From CAWHYG01 sp963833505 (lineage in GTDB: Bacteria; Eisenbacteria; RBG-16-71-46; CAIMUX01): a stretch of 64,000 nt of DNA. The stretch's first letter is position 1. Every line of letters begins with the position of its first letter. Shown one piece after another: positions 8,320 through 16,398 of the stretch. The notes below the pieces were generated by a model. It made no database searches. It was not told the DNA's origin and saw nothing but the letters and a program-made list of their open reading frames with translations. A program made the position numbers and the translations under genes. Location: NCBI GenBank assembly GCA_963833505.1, contig CAWHYG010000006.1:124001-188000 (forward strand), in the 5' to 3' direction.

Positions 8320-8621
8320 GCGCAACCGGGAACGAGCGACTCTCGTTTCTCGATCGGTATCTGACCCTCTGGATCTTTCTCGCCATGGCTGTCGGGGTTG
8401 GCACCCGCTATGGGCAGGCCGCGACGCTCTCGTTCACGGCCGCGTCGAACAACTTCGAGCTCGCGATCGCCGTGGCCGTGGCGACCTTCGGAATCCACCA
8501 TGGCGCGGCGTTCGCCGCGGTCATCGGGCCTCTGGTCGAAGTGCCGGCGCTGATCGGGCCCGTGAACGTTGCGCTTTGGCTGGGGCGGAAGTACTACCCG
8601 CTCCAGGTGCCGGCCTCATGA
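8316..8621 (+). pseudogene. acr3: Acr3 arsenite permease with large in-frame internal deletion
   Basis: Acr3 exports arsenite with about ten membrane helices and some 350 residues. Here only 101 codons remain. The N-terminus (LSFLDRYLTLWIFLAMAVGV) is the first Acr3 helix, and from about residue 33 the sequence jumps to the last part of the family (LSFTAASNNFELAIAVAVAT, then HHGAAFAAVIGPLVEVPALI). The middle, with the essential cysteine of helix 4, is gone. The junction is near 8409-8425. The frame is kept and both ends overlap neighbours by ATGA, so the operon remains continuous. It should be non-functional as a pump. Confidence 0.85.
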
Positions 8622-9025
8622 AGGGGATCCTGTTTCTCTGTGTCGCGAATGCCGCGCGAAGGCAGATGGCCGAGGCGATCGCGCGCTCCCTCGTGTCGTC
8701 GGGCACGAAGGTGTGGTCCGCGGGATCCCGTCCGACCAGCCTACGGCCGGAGGCCGTGACGGTGCTCCGGGAGATCGGCCTCGACGCCCCGGGCCGGCGG
8801 GCGAAGTCGGTCTCGGAAATTCCTGCGACTGAGGTTGACACAGTCATCACGCTCTGCACGGAGGAGGAGTGTCCCATTTTCCTCGGACCGGCGGCCCTGC
8901 GGCTCCATTGGGGGCTGCGCGATCCTGCCGCGGTCGATGGCTCGGAGGAGGAACGGCTCGAGGTGTTTCGACAGGTGCGGGATGAGCTGCGTGATCGGAT
9001 CACGCGGTATTTCGTTAACCGATGA
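8618..9025 (+). CDS. arsC: Arsenate reductase, low-molecular-weight phosphatase type
   Basis: A 135-residue protein of the thioredoxin-linked arsenate reductase/LMW tyrosine phosphatase family, reducing As(V) to As(III). The P-loop is FLCVANAARRQMAEA with nucleophile Cys8 and Arg14 (CX5R; Arg rather than Ser follows). The redox cysteines are in ITLCTEEECP, about residues 83 and 88. The acid region LHWGLRDPAAVDGSEEERL and C-terminal helix are complete. ATG at 8618 overlaps the Acr3 remnant's stop. With Acr3 broken, arsenite export would depend on the COG0701 permease or another locus. Confidence 0.88.
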   Translation: MKGILFLCVANAARRQMAEAIARSLVSSGTKVWSAGSRPTSLRPEAVTVLREIGLDAPGRRAKSVSEIPATEVDTVITLCTEEECPIFLGPAALRLHWGLRDPAAVDGSEEERLEVFRQVRDELRDRITRYFVNR

Positions 9026-9160
9026 CCTGCCCGCCGAGCGCTCTATGCGCCGTACGCGCCATCGGCACCGCGTCGAACGCGCCGGCCATGACCAGCGCAT
9101 GGGGACATTGTGGAAACGCGGCAGGACGCCACGTGGATTCTCAACTAATTGCAGCACTTA

Positions 9161-9187
9161 TATTTGGAGGCGGCGGGAATCGAACCC
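9161..9187 (+). repeat. ssrA-proximal attachment-site-like repeat
   Basis: The last bases of the tmRNA gene (CCA-end side) plus a few bases beyond; direct-repeat partner of 4522-4547. The arsenic segment lies exactly downstream of the tmRNA 3' end, the side on which ssrA-targeting elements insert. Confidence 0.6.
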
Positions 9188-9510
9188 GCGTCCGAAGCAA
9201 GATCCCCAAGAACCTCTACGTGCGTGTGCGGTCGTTTGATCTCGTCCCCGGAGGCTCCGGCCGTCAGGATCCCTCGAGGACCAGCCCTTAGATTCTCGTC
9301 GACCTCGTCGGGCGCTCGGCCGACCAGCCCGCCGTAACAGCGTCTCTATGCAGCCCGGCAGACAGAACCGCACGAGACGTCGCAGCTAGTTAGGCTGCGA
9401 GGGCCAATTCAGTATTGGCAGTTGTCGTTTGCCAGAGTTTTTACGAGGCCCCTGACACCCTCGGCACGCAGCCCCTGATTCCCTTACCCCGTCGAATCCA
9501 GGTCGCCCCC
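9165..9510 (-). ncRNA. ssrA: tmRNA
   Basis: Transfer-messenger RNA, 346 nt, rescues stalled ribosomes together with SmpB (encoded at 15922-16398). The acceptor stem pairs GGGGGCG at the 5' end (9510) with CGCCTCC at the 3' end, followed by the discriminator A at 9165; CCA is not encoded. The T arm is GCGGG-TTCGATT-CCCGC and the conserved 5' segments TGGATTCGACGGGG and GTGCCGAGGG are present. The tag frame resumes at GCC 9419-9417, nt 92 as in well-studied tmRNAs, with A at -4, and encodes ANTELALAA before TAA (9392-9390); a CGCAGC/GCTGCG hairpin holds the stop codon. Confidence 0.95.
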
Positions 9511-9646
9511 ATTCATCTTCTTGGATGCGCGATGCCCGATTTCGGCCGCCGCGGCGCCGTCGAGGGAGAGCCGAACCGGCCGCTGCCGTCTCTGCAGCGA
9601 CTCCGATGCCGCCACCAGTCGGGCAGCCGCGGAGAAACCGGGAACG

Positions 9647-9719
<73 letters not shown>

Positions 9720-9935
9720 ACAATACCGCTCCAAGCCAAAGATGGAGCGTAGGGACTCCGCTGGACCCGGTCAAGACCCAAGTCGCCGCTTTCCCATCGC
9801 AAGAGCCATCAGCCGGAACGCGATCCGAACCGGCTGCGAGCGCGGGCATCAGCGCCGCGCGGGCGCCGGCGTCAGAAGGGCCGCGAGCGCCGGTGCGAGC
9901 CTGCAGGCGTTTCCGACCGTCAGCGAACGTCGCGC

Positions 9936-10412
9936 TCAGAACGGAAGATCGTTGTCGTCCTCGACGAACTCGCCTCCCGGCTCGGCGGACTCCACCGGCT
10001 CCGGCTCGCCCACCGGCCCGAAGTCGGCCCGCGCGACGCGCCCGGCTGCCGGGGCGGCGCCCGCGGGAGCGCCTTCCCCGCGGCCTCCCAGCATCATCAT
10101 GTTCAGGGCGACGATCTCGGTCGTGTACCGCTTGTTGCCGTCCTTGTCCTGCCACTGGCGGGTCTGGATGCGGCCCTCGAGGTAGACCTGCCGGCCCTTG
10201 CGAAGGTACTCGTTGCAGATCTCGGCCAGCCGTCCCCAGGCGACGATGCGGTGCCACTCGGTCCGCTCCTGCTGGGGCGTGCCATCCCGGCCGCCGAAGG
10301 ACTCATTGGTGGCGAGCCGGAAGGAGGCCACCGCCTGCCCGCCGGGAGTGTGGCGAAGCTCCGGGTCGCTGCCCAGATTGCCGATCAAGAGCACCTTGTT
10401 CAGACTTCTCAT
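9936..10412 (-). CDS. ssb: Single-stranded DNA-binding protein
   Basis: A 158-residue SSB with an OB fold at residues 1-110 (MRSLNKVLLIGNLGSDPELR, RTEWHRIVAWGRLAEI, GRQVYLEGRI, all hallmark strands), a Gly/Ala/Pro-rich linker and the acidic tail DDNDLPF that binds partner proteins in replication and repair. AAAGGAGGG precedes the ATG. It binds single-stranded DNA in replication, recombination and repair. tRNA-Lys and ssrA follow on the same strand; three tRNA genes are divergent from it. Confidence 0.97.
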   Translation of the reverse strand: MRSLNKVLLIGNLGSDPELRHTPGGQAVASFRLATNESFGGRDGTPQQERTEWHRIVAWGRLAEICNEYLRKGRQVYLEGRIQTRQWQDKDGNKRYTTEIVALNMMMLGGRGEGAPAGAAPAAGRVARADFGPVGEPEPVESAEPGGEFVEDDNDLPF

Positions 10413-10475
10413 GCGGTCCCTCCTTTGCTCCCGCCGACCGTCGGAGTCCCCGGGCGGACTCTGGGGCGGGCCTGC

Positions 10476-10505
10476 TTGACTTCTCGTTCCGTGATACCGT
10501 ATCCT
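10476..10505 (+). promoter_or_regulatory. Promoter of the tRNA-Pro/His/Arg cluster
   Basis: TTGACT (10476-10481), 18-nt spacer, TATCCT (10500-10505); start of transcription about 10512, 17 nt before tRNA-Pro. The same -35/N18/-10 design precedes tRNA-Leu. Confidence 0.6.
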
Positions 10506-10528
10506 GCCGTTTGCTTACCGACAACAAT

Positions 10529-10602
<74 letters not shown>

Positions 10603-10632
10603 CATCCCTCAGCTCATGGCCCTGGGCCCGGT

Positions 10633-10706
10633 GGTGGGTATAGCTCAGCTGGTAGAGCACTGGATTGTGGTTCCAGGTGTCGTGGGTTCGATCCCCACTA
10701 CCCACC
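10633..10706 (+). tRNA. tRNA-His (GTG)
   Basis: Acceptor GTGGGTA pairs with TACCCAC. An encoded G at -1 (10633) faces C73 (10706), the histidine identity pair. Anticodon stem CTGGA/TCCAG, loop TTGTGGT, anticodon GTG. T loop TTCGATC. Confidence 0.95.
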
Positions 10707-10714
10707 CACTCTCT

Positions 10715-10788
10715 GCGCCTGTAGCTCAGTCGGATAGAGCAGCGGATTTCTAATCCGCCGGTCGCAGGTTCGAGTCCTGCCAGGCGCG
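10715..10788 (+). tRNA. tRNA-Arg (TCT)
   Basis: Acceptor GCGCCTG pairs with CAGGCGC, discriminator G. Anticodon stem GCGGA/TCCGC, loop TTTCTAA, anticodon TCT. Follows tRNA-His by 8 nt, so the three tRNAs are probably one transcript. Confidence 0.95.
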
Positions 10789-10908
10789 CATATCCCGCGG
10801 CCGGCGATGGCATCCGACCTCCCGTCCGCCTTCGCCGTCGCCGCAGCGCCCTCCTTCGCCCATGCCGCGATGACCCCCCGGGATCTCCTCCAACGCTGGC
10901 CTCGTCCC

Positions 10909-11526
10909 CTACCCCAGCCCGTACCAGTCCGCGAGGATCCGCCTGGCCGCCGCGACCGCGCGGCCCCGATGGCTCAGCCGCGACTTCTCTTCGACGGCCA
11001 TCTCTGCGAACGTCCGACCCGCCTCCGGCACGAAGAACACGGGATCGTAACCGAACCCGTCAGAGCCGCGCGGCGCGGTCAGGATCCGCCCTTCGACGAT
11101 GCCTTCGACCTGGGCCTCGCGGCCGTCCGGATCGCAGAGGGCGATGACGCAGCGAAAGCGCGCCGACCGCCGGCCTGCCTCAACCCCCTCCATCTCGCCT
11201 AGAAGCTTCTTGACATTCTCGGCGTAAGTGACGTTTTCCCCTGCATATCGGCTGCTTCGAACCCCGGGCGCCCCCCAGAGCGCGTCGACCTCGAGACCGG
11301 TGTCATCCGCGATGGAAGGCAGGCCGGTTCGCTCGAGAGCCGCCCGAGCTTTCAGGCTGGCGTTTTCCGCGAGGGTCGGTCCGATCTCCTCGACCTCGGG
11401 CCACGATCCGAGATCGCCGACCGGCACGACACTCAGGGAAAGTCCCTGCAAGGCGTGGGCCAGCTCGCGCACCTTGTCCCAGTTTCCGGTGGCGAGGACG
11501 AGCGTGATGGGGGTGCCTCTTCGCAT
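10909..11526 (-). CDS. rdgB: XTP/dITP pyrophosphatase (RdgB/HAM1 family)
   Basis: A 205-residue nucleotide-pool cleaning enzyme that hydrolyses ITP, dITP and XTP to monophosphates. Family motifs appear in order: VLATGNWDKVRELAHAL (substrate-binding N-terminus), SIADDTGLEVDALWGAPGV with the metal-binding acidic pair, GSDGFGYDPVFFVP, and EKSRLSHRGRA. The start is ATG at 11526, 2 nt after the rph stop; the longer frame to 11613 lies inside rph. The order rph-rdgB is the same as in Bacillus (rph-ysnA), so the pair is translationally linked. Confidence 0.95.
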   Translation of the reverse strand: MRRGTPITLVLATGNWDKVRELAHALQGLSLSVVPVGDLGSWPEVEEIGPTLAENASLKARAALERTGLPSIADDTGLEVDALWGAPGVRSSRYAGENVTYAENVKKLLGEMEGVEAGRRSARFRCVIALCDPDGREAQVEGIVEGRILTAPRGSDGFGYDPVFFVPEAGRTFAEMAVEEKSRLSHRGRAVAAARRILADWYGLG

Positions 11527-11528
11527 CC

Positions 11529-12302
11529 TTATGACTCCCGCCCCTTTGCGGATCCCGAACGAGAGAGTGACGAAAGCAGCATTCCCGGCGGCCGCGGAGT
11601 CTGGGCCAGACACCGCGTCTGGAGCGCGGTCAGCCTGCGGATGCCGCGAAGTCCCAGGCGGATCATCCGGTCGAGGTCGTCGCGCGAGAAGCTTCCGTGC
11701 TCGGCCGTGCCCTGGATCTCGATCAGCCGCTCGGCTCCGGTCGCGACGAGATTGAAGTCGACCTCGGCCCGGGCGTCCTCTTCGTGGCAGAGGTCCAGCA
11801 GGAATTCGCCATCCACCTTGCCGATGCTGATGGCGGCCACGGAACCGACGATCGGATCCTCGGAGAGAATGCCTCCCTGGATGAGCTTGCTCACGGCGTC
11901 GCGCAGGGCCACGTAGGCGGCCGTGATCGCGGCCACCCGCGTGCCGCCGTCGGCGTCAAGCACGTCGCAGTCGAGCGTGACGGTCCGTTCCCCGAGCTTT
12001 CCCAGATCGATGACCGCGCGGAGAGACCGGCCGATCAGGCGCTGGATCTCCATCCCGCGGCCGCTCAGCTTCCTCTCGGCCCTTTCCGGAACGGATCCGG
12101 GCAGCATGGCATACTCCGCCGTGACCCAACCCTGTTTCTTCCCGCGAAGGAACCCGGGGACCTTCTCCTCGATCGTGGCGGCGCAGAGGACCTGGGTGTT
12201 TCCGCAGCGAACAAGGGCGGAACCGGGCGCCAGCCGAAGGCAGGAGCGGATCAAGCGGATCGGCCGGAGCGAGGTCGCGGAGCGGCCGTCAAGTCGTGTC
12301 AC
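11529..12302 (-). CDS. rph: Ribonuclease PH
   Basis: A 257-residue phosphorolytic 3'-5' exoribonuclease that trims tRNA precursors. Motifs: GNTQVLCAATIEEKVP, the tRNA-binding GWVTAEYAMLPGSV with ERKLSGRGMEIQRLIGRSLR, and the active-site region DVLDADGGTRVAAITAAYVAL and VDFNLVATG. GTG at 12302 is preceded by AGGAG. It sits between murI and rdgB in a cluster (GerM-domain protein, murI, rph, rdgB) also seen in Firmicutes. Short C-terminal extension rich in Ser. Confidence 0.95.
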   Translation of the reverse strand: MTRLDGRSATSLRPIRLIRSCLRLAPGSALVRCGNTQVLCAATIEEKVPGFLRGKKQGWVTAEYAMLPGSVPERAERKLSGRGMEIQRLIGRSLRAVIDLGKLGERTVTLDCDVLDADGGTRVAAITAAYVALRDAVSKLIQGGILSEDPIVGSVAAISIGKVDGEFLLDLCHEEDARAEVDFNLVATGAERLIEIQGTAEHGSFSRDDLDRMIRLGLRGIRRLTALQTRCLAQTPRPPGMLLSSLSRSGSAKGRES

Positions 12303-12451
12303 CGGTCAATCTCCTCATTGCGCAGCGCCGCTCCGCGCGCTCGTCACGCCTTGGCTCCATCATTGTCGACCACGAAGAGCCGTGGCCCGAGTCATCCTCG
12401 CCGTCCTGCTCGGTGCTCTGGGATCCGATCTCCTGGTAACCACGCGACCGC

Positions 12452-13294
12452 TCACCGCTCGAACCACGGAAGGTCGCTCTGATCGACCCACTCGACCTCG
12501 AGCATCGGCTGCCCGAGGAACCGCCCTCCCACGGCGCTGAACTGCGCCGGAACGTCGCTCACGAAGAAGGAGTGCGTTCCTTCATCCTGCTCCCGCCGCA
12601 GGAGATCCAGGTGCTCGAGCTCCTTACGCACCAGACGCACCGTCTCTTCCGCCGTGTCGATGAGCGTGATCTCCGGCCCCATGATCGCGGCGATCGCCTC
12701 CTTGAGCAACGGATAGTGCGTGCATCCGAGGATCAGGCAGTCGATCCGTTTCGAGCGAAGAGGCTCGAGGTAGATCCGCCCCACCTGATCGACGACCGGG
12801 CCGCTGGTCCAGCCTTCTTCGGCGAGAGGGACGAAGAGCGGGCAGGCCGCTCCGGAGACGACGGCATCCGGCGCCAGCCCCAGGATCATGCGCTCGTACG
12901 CTCCCGAGGTGATGGTCGCCTGCGTGCCGATGACGCCGATCCGGCGCGAGCGGCTGGAACGCACCGCCGCTTGGACTCCCGGCTCGATCACTCCGATCAT
13001 GGGAACGTCAAACCGCCGCTGGAGAACGGACAGGGCTACGGCGCTCGAGGTGTTGCAGGCCACGATGAGGAACTTCACGTCGCGCCGGGTCAGGAATCGG
13101 GCGCTCTCCAAGGCAAAGCGGGTCACCGTCTCGGGTGACTTGGTGCCGTAGGGGACCCGCGCCGAATCGCCGAAGTAGAGGATGTGCTCGTGCGGAAGAT
13201 GGCGCATGAGCTGGCGAACGACGGTCAGGCCTCCGATCCCGGAGTCGAATACGCCGATCGGACGGTCGGACCGCGGGTCCGCATCATGGTTCAT
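12452..13294 (-). CDS. murI: Glutamate racemase
   Basis: A 280-residue cofactor-independent racemase making D-glutamate for peptidoglycan. The two catalytic cysteines are in VACNTSSAVAL and LILGCTHYPLLKEAI. Other signatures are IGVFDSGIGGLTVVRQL, YFGDSARVPYGTKS and IDTAEETVRLV. Length is usual for the family. It follows the GerM-domain gene after 184 nt and precedes rph by 149 nt, so it may be part of the same unit or have its own promoter. Confidence 0.96.
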   Translation of the reverse strand: MNHDADPRSDRPIGVFDSGIGGLTVVRQLMRHLPHEHILYFGDSARVPYGTKSPETVTRFALESARFLTRRDVKFLIVACNTSSAVALSVLQRRFDVPMIGVIEPGVQAAVRSSRSRRIGVIGTQATITSGAYERMILGLAPDAVVSGAACPLFVPLAEEGWTSGPVVDQVGRIYLEPLRSKRIDCLILGCTHYPLLKEAIAAIMGPEITLIDTAEETVRLVRKELEHLDLLRREQDEGTHSFFVSDVPAQFSAVGGRFLGQPMLEVEWVDQSDLPWFER

Positions 13295-13478
13295 CGCGGG
13301 GCCTCTCTCTCGAGGTTGAATTCCGCTACATCCGCGGGCCTCGCAGCGGCGGGTTCCTGCTCAGCTCGACTACAGGCGAACGAGCCTGACGGCAGGCTGT
13401 CATCGATGACCCTTCGGCGCGGCCCATCACACGTGAACCAGCCGCGGACGTTCTGATCCCGTCTCCCGTCGCGCGGCA

Positions 13479-14042
13479 TCATCGCGTCTCCCCTTCGAGC
13501 GGGAACTCTTCCGAGGAGAGCGGCTCCTCCAGATCGATCGACCCTCCGAGGGTCGTGACCGTGCGGCCTTCGACCAGGATGCGGACGCGGCGCACCTCCG
13601 GGAAGTTGTCGCAGACGGTCCTCACCAGGGACGCCACGGCCAGCCACTCTTCTCCGTCGCCGGGCCGTCGGTCCCCGAGGAAGGCCCGGGTGAAGTCCAG
13701 GTAGCCGAGCCCCCAAGGGTCGGTGAACGCCCGGCTCAGCTTCGTGTCCGGCGGCAAGGACGGCGCGCTCCCCGTCAGCGAACCCCGGGCCAGCTCGCGG
13801 ATGCATGCTTCCAGCCGGTCGCTCAGCGTGGGACCGGCCGCGATCGTGCGGTCCTCGGCCTTGAGGCCGATGCCGCGCGGATCGCCGAAGTACAGCCTCA
13901 CCGACATGAGCCGCGCCTCCTGGTCGAGGCCCGGCGGCCATCCCGTCGGCCCCACCTCGCCCACGCGGCCCCGGCCGAGGAGGTAGAGAACGGCCGCGCC
14001 CGCGAGAACCAGCACACCGAGGACGAGAAGCGCCTTCTTCAC
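13479..14042 (-). CDS. GerMN-domain membrane-anchored protein
   Basis: A 187-residue protein with one N-terminal hydrophobic anchor (residues 2-21, KKALLVLGVLVLAGAAVLYL) and an extracytoplasmic GerMN/sporulation-germination-type domain: VRLYFGDPRGIGLKAEDRTI, then CIRELARGS, GLGYLDFTRAFL and VRRVRILVEGR. GerM proteins are linked to the cell wall; in this non-sporulating-looking lineage the role is probably wall maintenance. The start is GTG at 14042, behind AGGAGG and 8 nt after the upstream stop; the open frame to 14135 overlaps the amidase-like gene and is not used. Confidence 0.8.
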   Translation of the reverse strand: MKKALLVLGVLVLAGAAVLYLLGRGRVGEVGPTGWPPGLDQEARLMSVRLYFGDPRGIGLKAEDRTIAAGPTLSDRLEACIRELARGSLTGSAPSLPPDTKLSRAFTDPWGLGYLDFTRAFLGDRRPGDGEEWLAVASLVRTVCDNFPEVRRVRILVEGRTVTTLGGSIDLEEPLSSEEFPLEGETR

Positions 14043-14050
14043 CGCGCCTC

Positions 14051-15925
14051 CTACCGCTCCGCCTGGAGGTGCAGGAACTCGTCGACGGCGAATGCGATGT
14101 TCTTCGCCAGATCGTCGCTCTTCGTCGGGTCGCACAGCGCGTCGATGCCCTCCTTGTCATCGAGCACGACGGGATAGACGAGGACCGCGGGCATGGCCAG
14201 CCCCCGGAAGATGCGGGCCGGCCGGGACGTGATCTCGACCGGCCGATCGGACCAGGAGTGTCCGAGATGGTCGTCGATGGATCGCGCCAGCGCGGCGGAG
14301 GACCGGCCGAACGGCCGCACCGCCTGGCCGTACGGAGTCATCCGCCATCCCTCCAGGGATCCGGACGATGCAGTGCCGGGAAGGGTCGCCGGGACGCCGC
14401 CCAGGCCGGCTTCACGCACGCCTTGCCCCGTCACCGGCATCAAGTACGGCGCAGGTCCGGGCACGACCAGTAGGAACTCGCGCACTCCGGCCGAAGGCCA
14501 GTCCTGAAGCCGCAGGCCGATCCAGCAATCCGCCGGCGGATCGGGAGGCGGCTCGGCGTCGCCGTCGGCGGATCGGGGTCCCGAATCCTCGCTTCGGTTC
14601 ACGACGAGGGTCACGTCGTCACCGAACTGCTGGCTCAGGTCTCCGCGGACCTTCTCCGCCAGCGTGCGGAGGCAGTCGCCCCCGTTCCATTCGTTCGCCC
14701 GAGGATCCAGCTCGATCAGGACCTTCCGCGCCGGCGTCACGGCGGCAGCGCCGGGCAGCCGCGGCGTCAGGTAGTCGCCAAGCACCTCGAAACCGCCGCG
14801 CTCGGAGTCTGTGACCCGGGAGGTCAGCTCGACGACGCGCGACTCTGGAACCCGCCCGGATCGAATGCGAACCGCGAGCCAGCCCGGATCCAGCCGGAGT
14901 CTCACCAGGAACCCGTCATCCGTCGGCCGAACGCCGGCCACCTCGACGCCGGTCGCCCCGCCCTCGGCCCGCACCGGTCCGGGCGGCAGATGGACGCCTT
15001 TGACCTCGACCTCGAGCACGCCGGCCGGATCCCATCGAACGAGGAGAGGATGATCGCCGACCGGCGAGAGAGTCAGAGCGGCGGCGCCGGCCGCCCCGCT
15101 CAGCGCGACTACGTCCACGCGGGGAGCAGGTCCGCCCAACGCCAGGACCCCGGTCACCGGATCCCACCGACATCGATTCCCCAGCATCGGCGCCAAAATC
15201 CCGTCGATCACCGCCAGGGGCATCTGCACGGTCTCATCGACGTAACGGACCGGAGAGGGAACCTGGATCGCCTCGCTCCGCACCCAGAATATCGGCGTGT
15301 CGAGGACAAAGGCCACGTCGGTCGAATCGATCGTGAAACTGCCTCTCCAGGTCTCCGGATCCCAGCGGAAGCCGCTTCCGGCGATCCGCCCGAGGTCGCC
15401 GAGGCTGAGGGTGGGCCCGTCCGGTCCCCGGTTGACCCGGGCGTTCAGTGGCGCGCGGCCGTCCGCAAAGAGGATCCGCACGGAATCGAGGGCCCCTTCC
15501 GCCGCGCTGTTCCGGTAGGGGTTCTCGGGAAGGGTGAACGGCGCCTCCGCCGTTGCGGGCGCGCCGGCGTTGGGATTCGCCCCGGGATTCTGGCCGAGTC
15601 TGCCCCTGGGCGCCGTCTCGGACGGCGGGGCGGATCTCGGTGCCCGCGTGCGCCGATCCCGCCGGGCCTCTGCCGGCCCAGCAGCGGCGAAGAGGACGAG
15701 CAACGCCAGTCCGGCGGAGGCCCAAGGTCGCAGACACAGGCATCGTCGCAGACGGGGCTCACCCCCGGCATCGCTGAGGAACGCGTCGCCGCATGTTGAA
15801 GACGCAAGAAACGTGTCGCCGCACGTCGAGGACCCGAGGAACGCGTCGCTGGATGGCGGGGACGGCCGGCGCAGCCGCCGAACCTCCGGGCATGTCCGAC
15901 CTGTGTTGCTCGGCAAAGGAATCAC
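14051..15925 (-). CDS. Amidase_3-like cell-wall protein, apparently without zinc ligands
   Basis: A 624-residue exported protein. Signal segment about residues 66-87 (SAGLALLVLFAAAGPAEA); middle with copper-amine-oxidase-N-like strand pairs (DSVRILFADG, LDTPIFWVR); C-terminal 220 residues have the layout of N-acetylmuramoyl-L-alanine amidase: KVLIELDPRANEWNGGDCLR, a VTLVVNRSED segment where active enzymes have VxLTRxxD, and LAMPAVLVYPVVLDDKEG near the end. The usual HGG after DPG, the IHxN histidine and the VELGF glutamate are not there, so it is probably a non-catalytic homologue. GTG at 15925 overlaps the smpB stop. Residues 27-56 are encoded by a 30-bp tandem repeat. Confidence 0.65.
   Translation of the reverse strand: MIPLPSNTGRTCPEVRRLRRPSPPSSDAFLGSSTCGDTFLASSTCGDAFLSDAGGEPRLRRCLCLRPWASAGLALLVLFAAAGPAEARRDRRTRAPRSAPPSETAPRGRLGQNPGANPNAGAPATAEAPFTLPENPYRNSAAEGALDSVRILFADGRAPLNARVNRGPDGPTLSLGDLGRIAGSGFRWDPETWRGSFTIDSTDVAFVLDTPIFWVRSEAIQVPSPVRYVDETVQMPLAVIDGILAPMLGNRCRWDPVTGVLALGGPAPRVDVVALSGAAGAAALTLSPVGDHPLLVRWDPAGVLEVEVKGVHLPPGPVRAEGGATGVEVAGVRPTDDGFLVRLRLDPGWLAVRIRSGRVPESRVVELTSRVTDSERGGFEVLGDYLTPRLPGAAAVTPARKVLIELDPRANEWNGGDCLRTLAEKVRGDLSQQFGDDVTLVVNRSEDSGPRSADGDAEPPPDPPADCWIGLRLQDWPSAGVREFLLVVPGPAPYLMPVTGQGVREAGLGGVPATLPGTASSGSLEGWRMTPYGQAVRPFGRSSAALARSIDDHLGHSWSDRPVEITSRPARIFRGLAMPAVLVYPVVLDDKEGIDALCDPTKSDDLAKNIAFAVDEFLHLQAER
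15777..15866 (-). repeat. 30-bp tandem repeat, three units, in the amidase-like gene
   Basis: Units begin with GAACGCGTCGCCGCA-type sequence at 15779, 15809 and 15839 (period exactly 30), so on the minus strand they encode ten-residue repeats (DAFLGSSTCG, DTFLASSTCG, DAFLSDAGG). They lie before the signal peptide. Confidence 0.7.
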
Positions 15926-16398
15926 CCCCGCTCACGGATCGCGCGCTGGATCTCCCGGTCCGCGTCCTGCCGGGCCTTGGCCTCCCTCTTGTCGTAGAGC
16001 CGTTTGCCGCGGGCCAGAGCCAGCTCGACCTTGACATGGTTCTTGACCAGCACGAGCGCCAGCGGAATCAAGGTCAGGCCCTTCTCTTGGATCTTGGCCC
16101 GGAGCCGCCGGATCTGCGCGCGATGGAGCAGGAGTTTCCGCTTCCGGAGCGGCTCGTGGTTGAAGACGTTGGCCTGGGTGTAGGGGCTGATGTGGAGTTG
16201 GACCAGCCAGACTTCCCCGTCTTCGATCATCCCGTAGCTGTCTCCGAGGTTGGCTTTGCCCGCACGGATGCTCTTGACCTCGGTGCCGACCAGGGACATC
16301 CCCGCCTCGACAGTCTCGAGGATCTCATAATCATGCCGGGCCTTGCGGTTGGCGATGAGGACCCGGCGGTCGGATTTCCCTTCGGATTTGGGGCTCAT
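15922..16398 (-). CDS. smpB: SsrA-binding protein SmpB
   Basis: A 158-residue tmRNA partner that delivers tmRNA to stalled ribosomes. Signatures: NRKARHDYEILETVEAGMSL, GTEVKSIRAGKANLGDSYG, HISPYTQANVFNHEPLRKRK and the C-terminal GKRLYDKREAKARQDADREI tail that reads the empty mRNA channel. The ATG at 16398 is chosen because the longer frame to 16452 has no homology. The stop overlaps the GTG of the amidase-like gene. ssrA is 6.4 kb away. Confidence 0.97.
   Translation of the reverse strand: MSPKSEGKSDRRVLIANRKARHDYEILETVEAGMSLVGTEVKSIRAGKANLGDSYGMIEDGEVWLVQLHISPYTQANVFNHEPLRKRKLLLHRAQIRRLRAKIQEKGLTLIPLALVLVKNHVKVELALARGKRLYDKREAKARQDADREIQRAIRERG

Noticed and set aside
9390..9432. Apparent one-base insertion in the tmRNA tag frame (GCAAACGACAAC reading ANDN then hitting TGA)
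   Set aside because: Position 92 from the 5' end, the A at -4 and the resemblance of AACT-GCC to other resume sites all point to GCC 9419 as the resume codon, and that frame reads ANTELALAA-stop without interruption.
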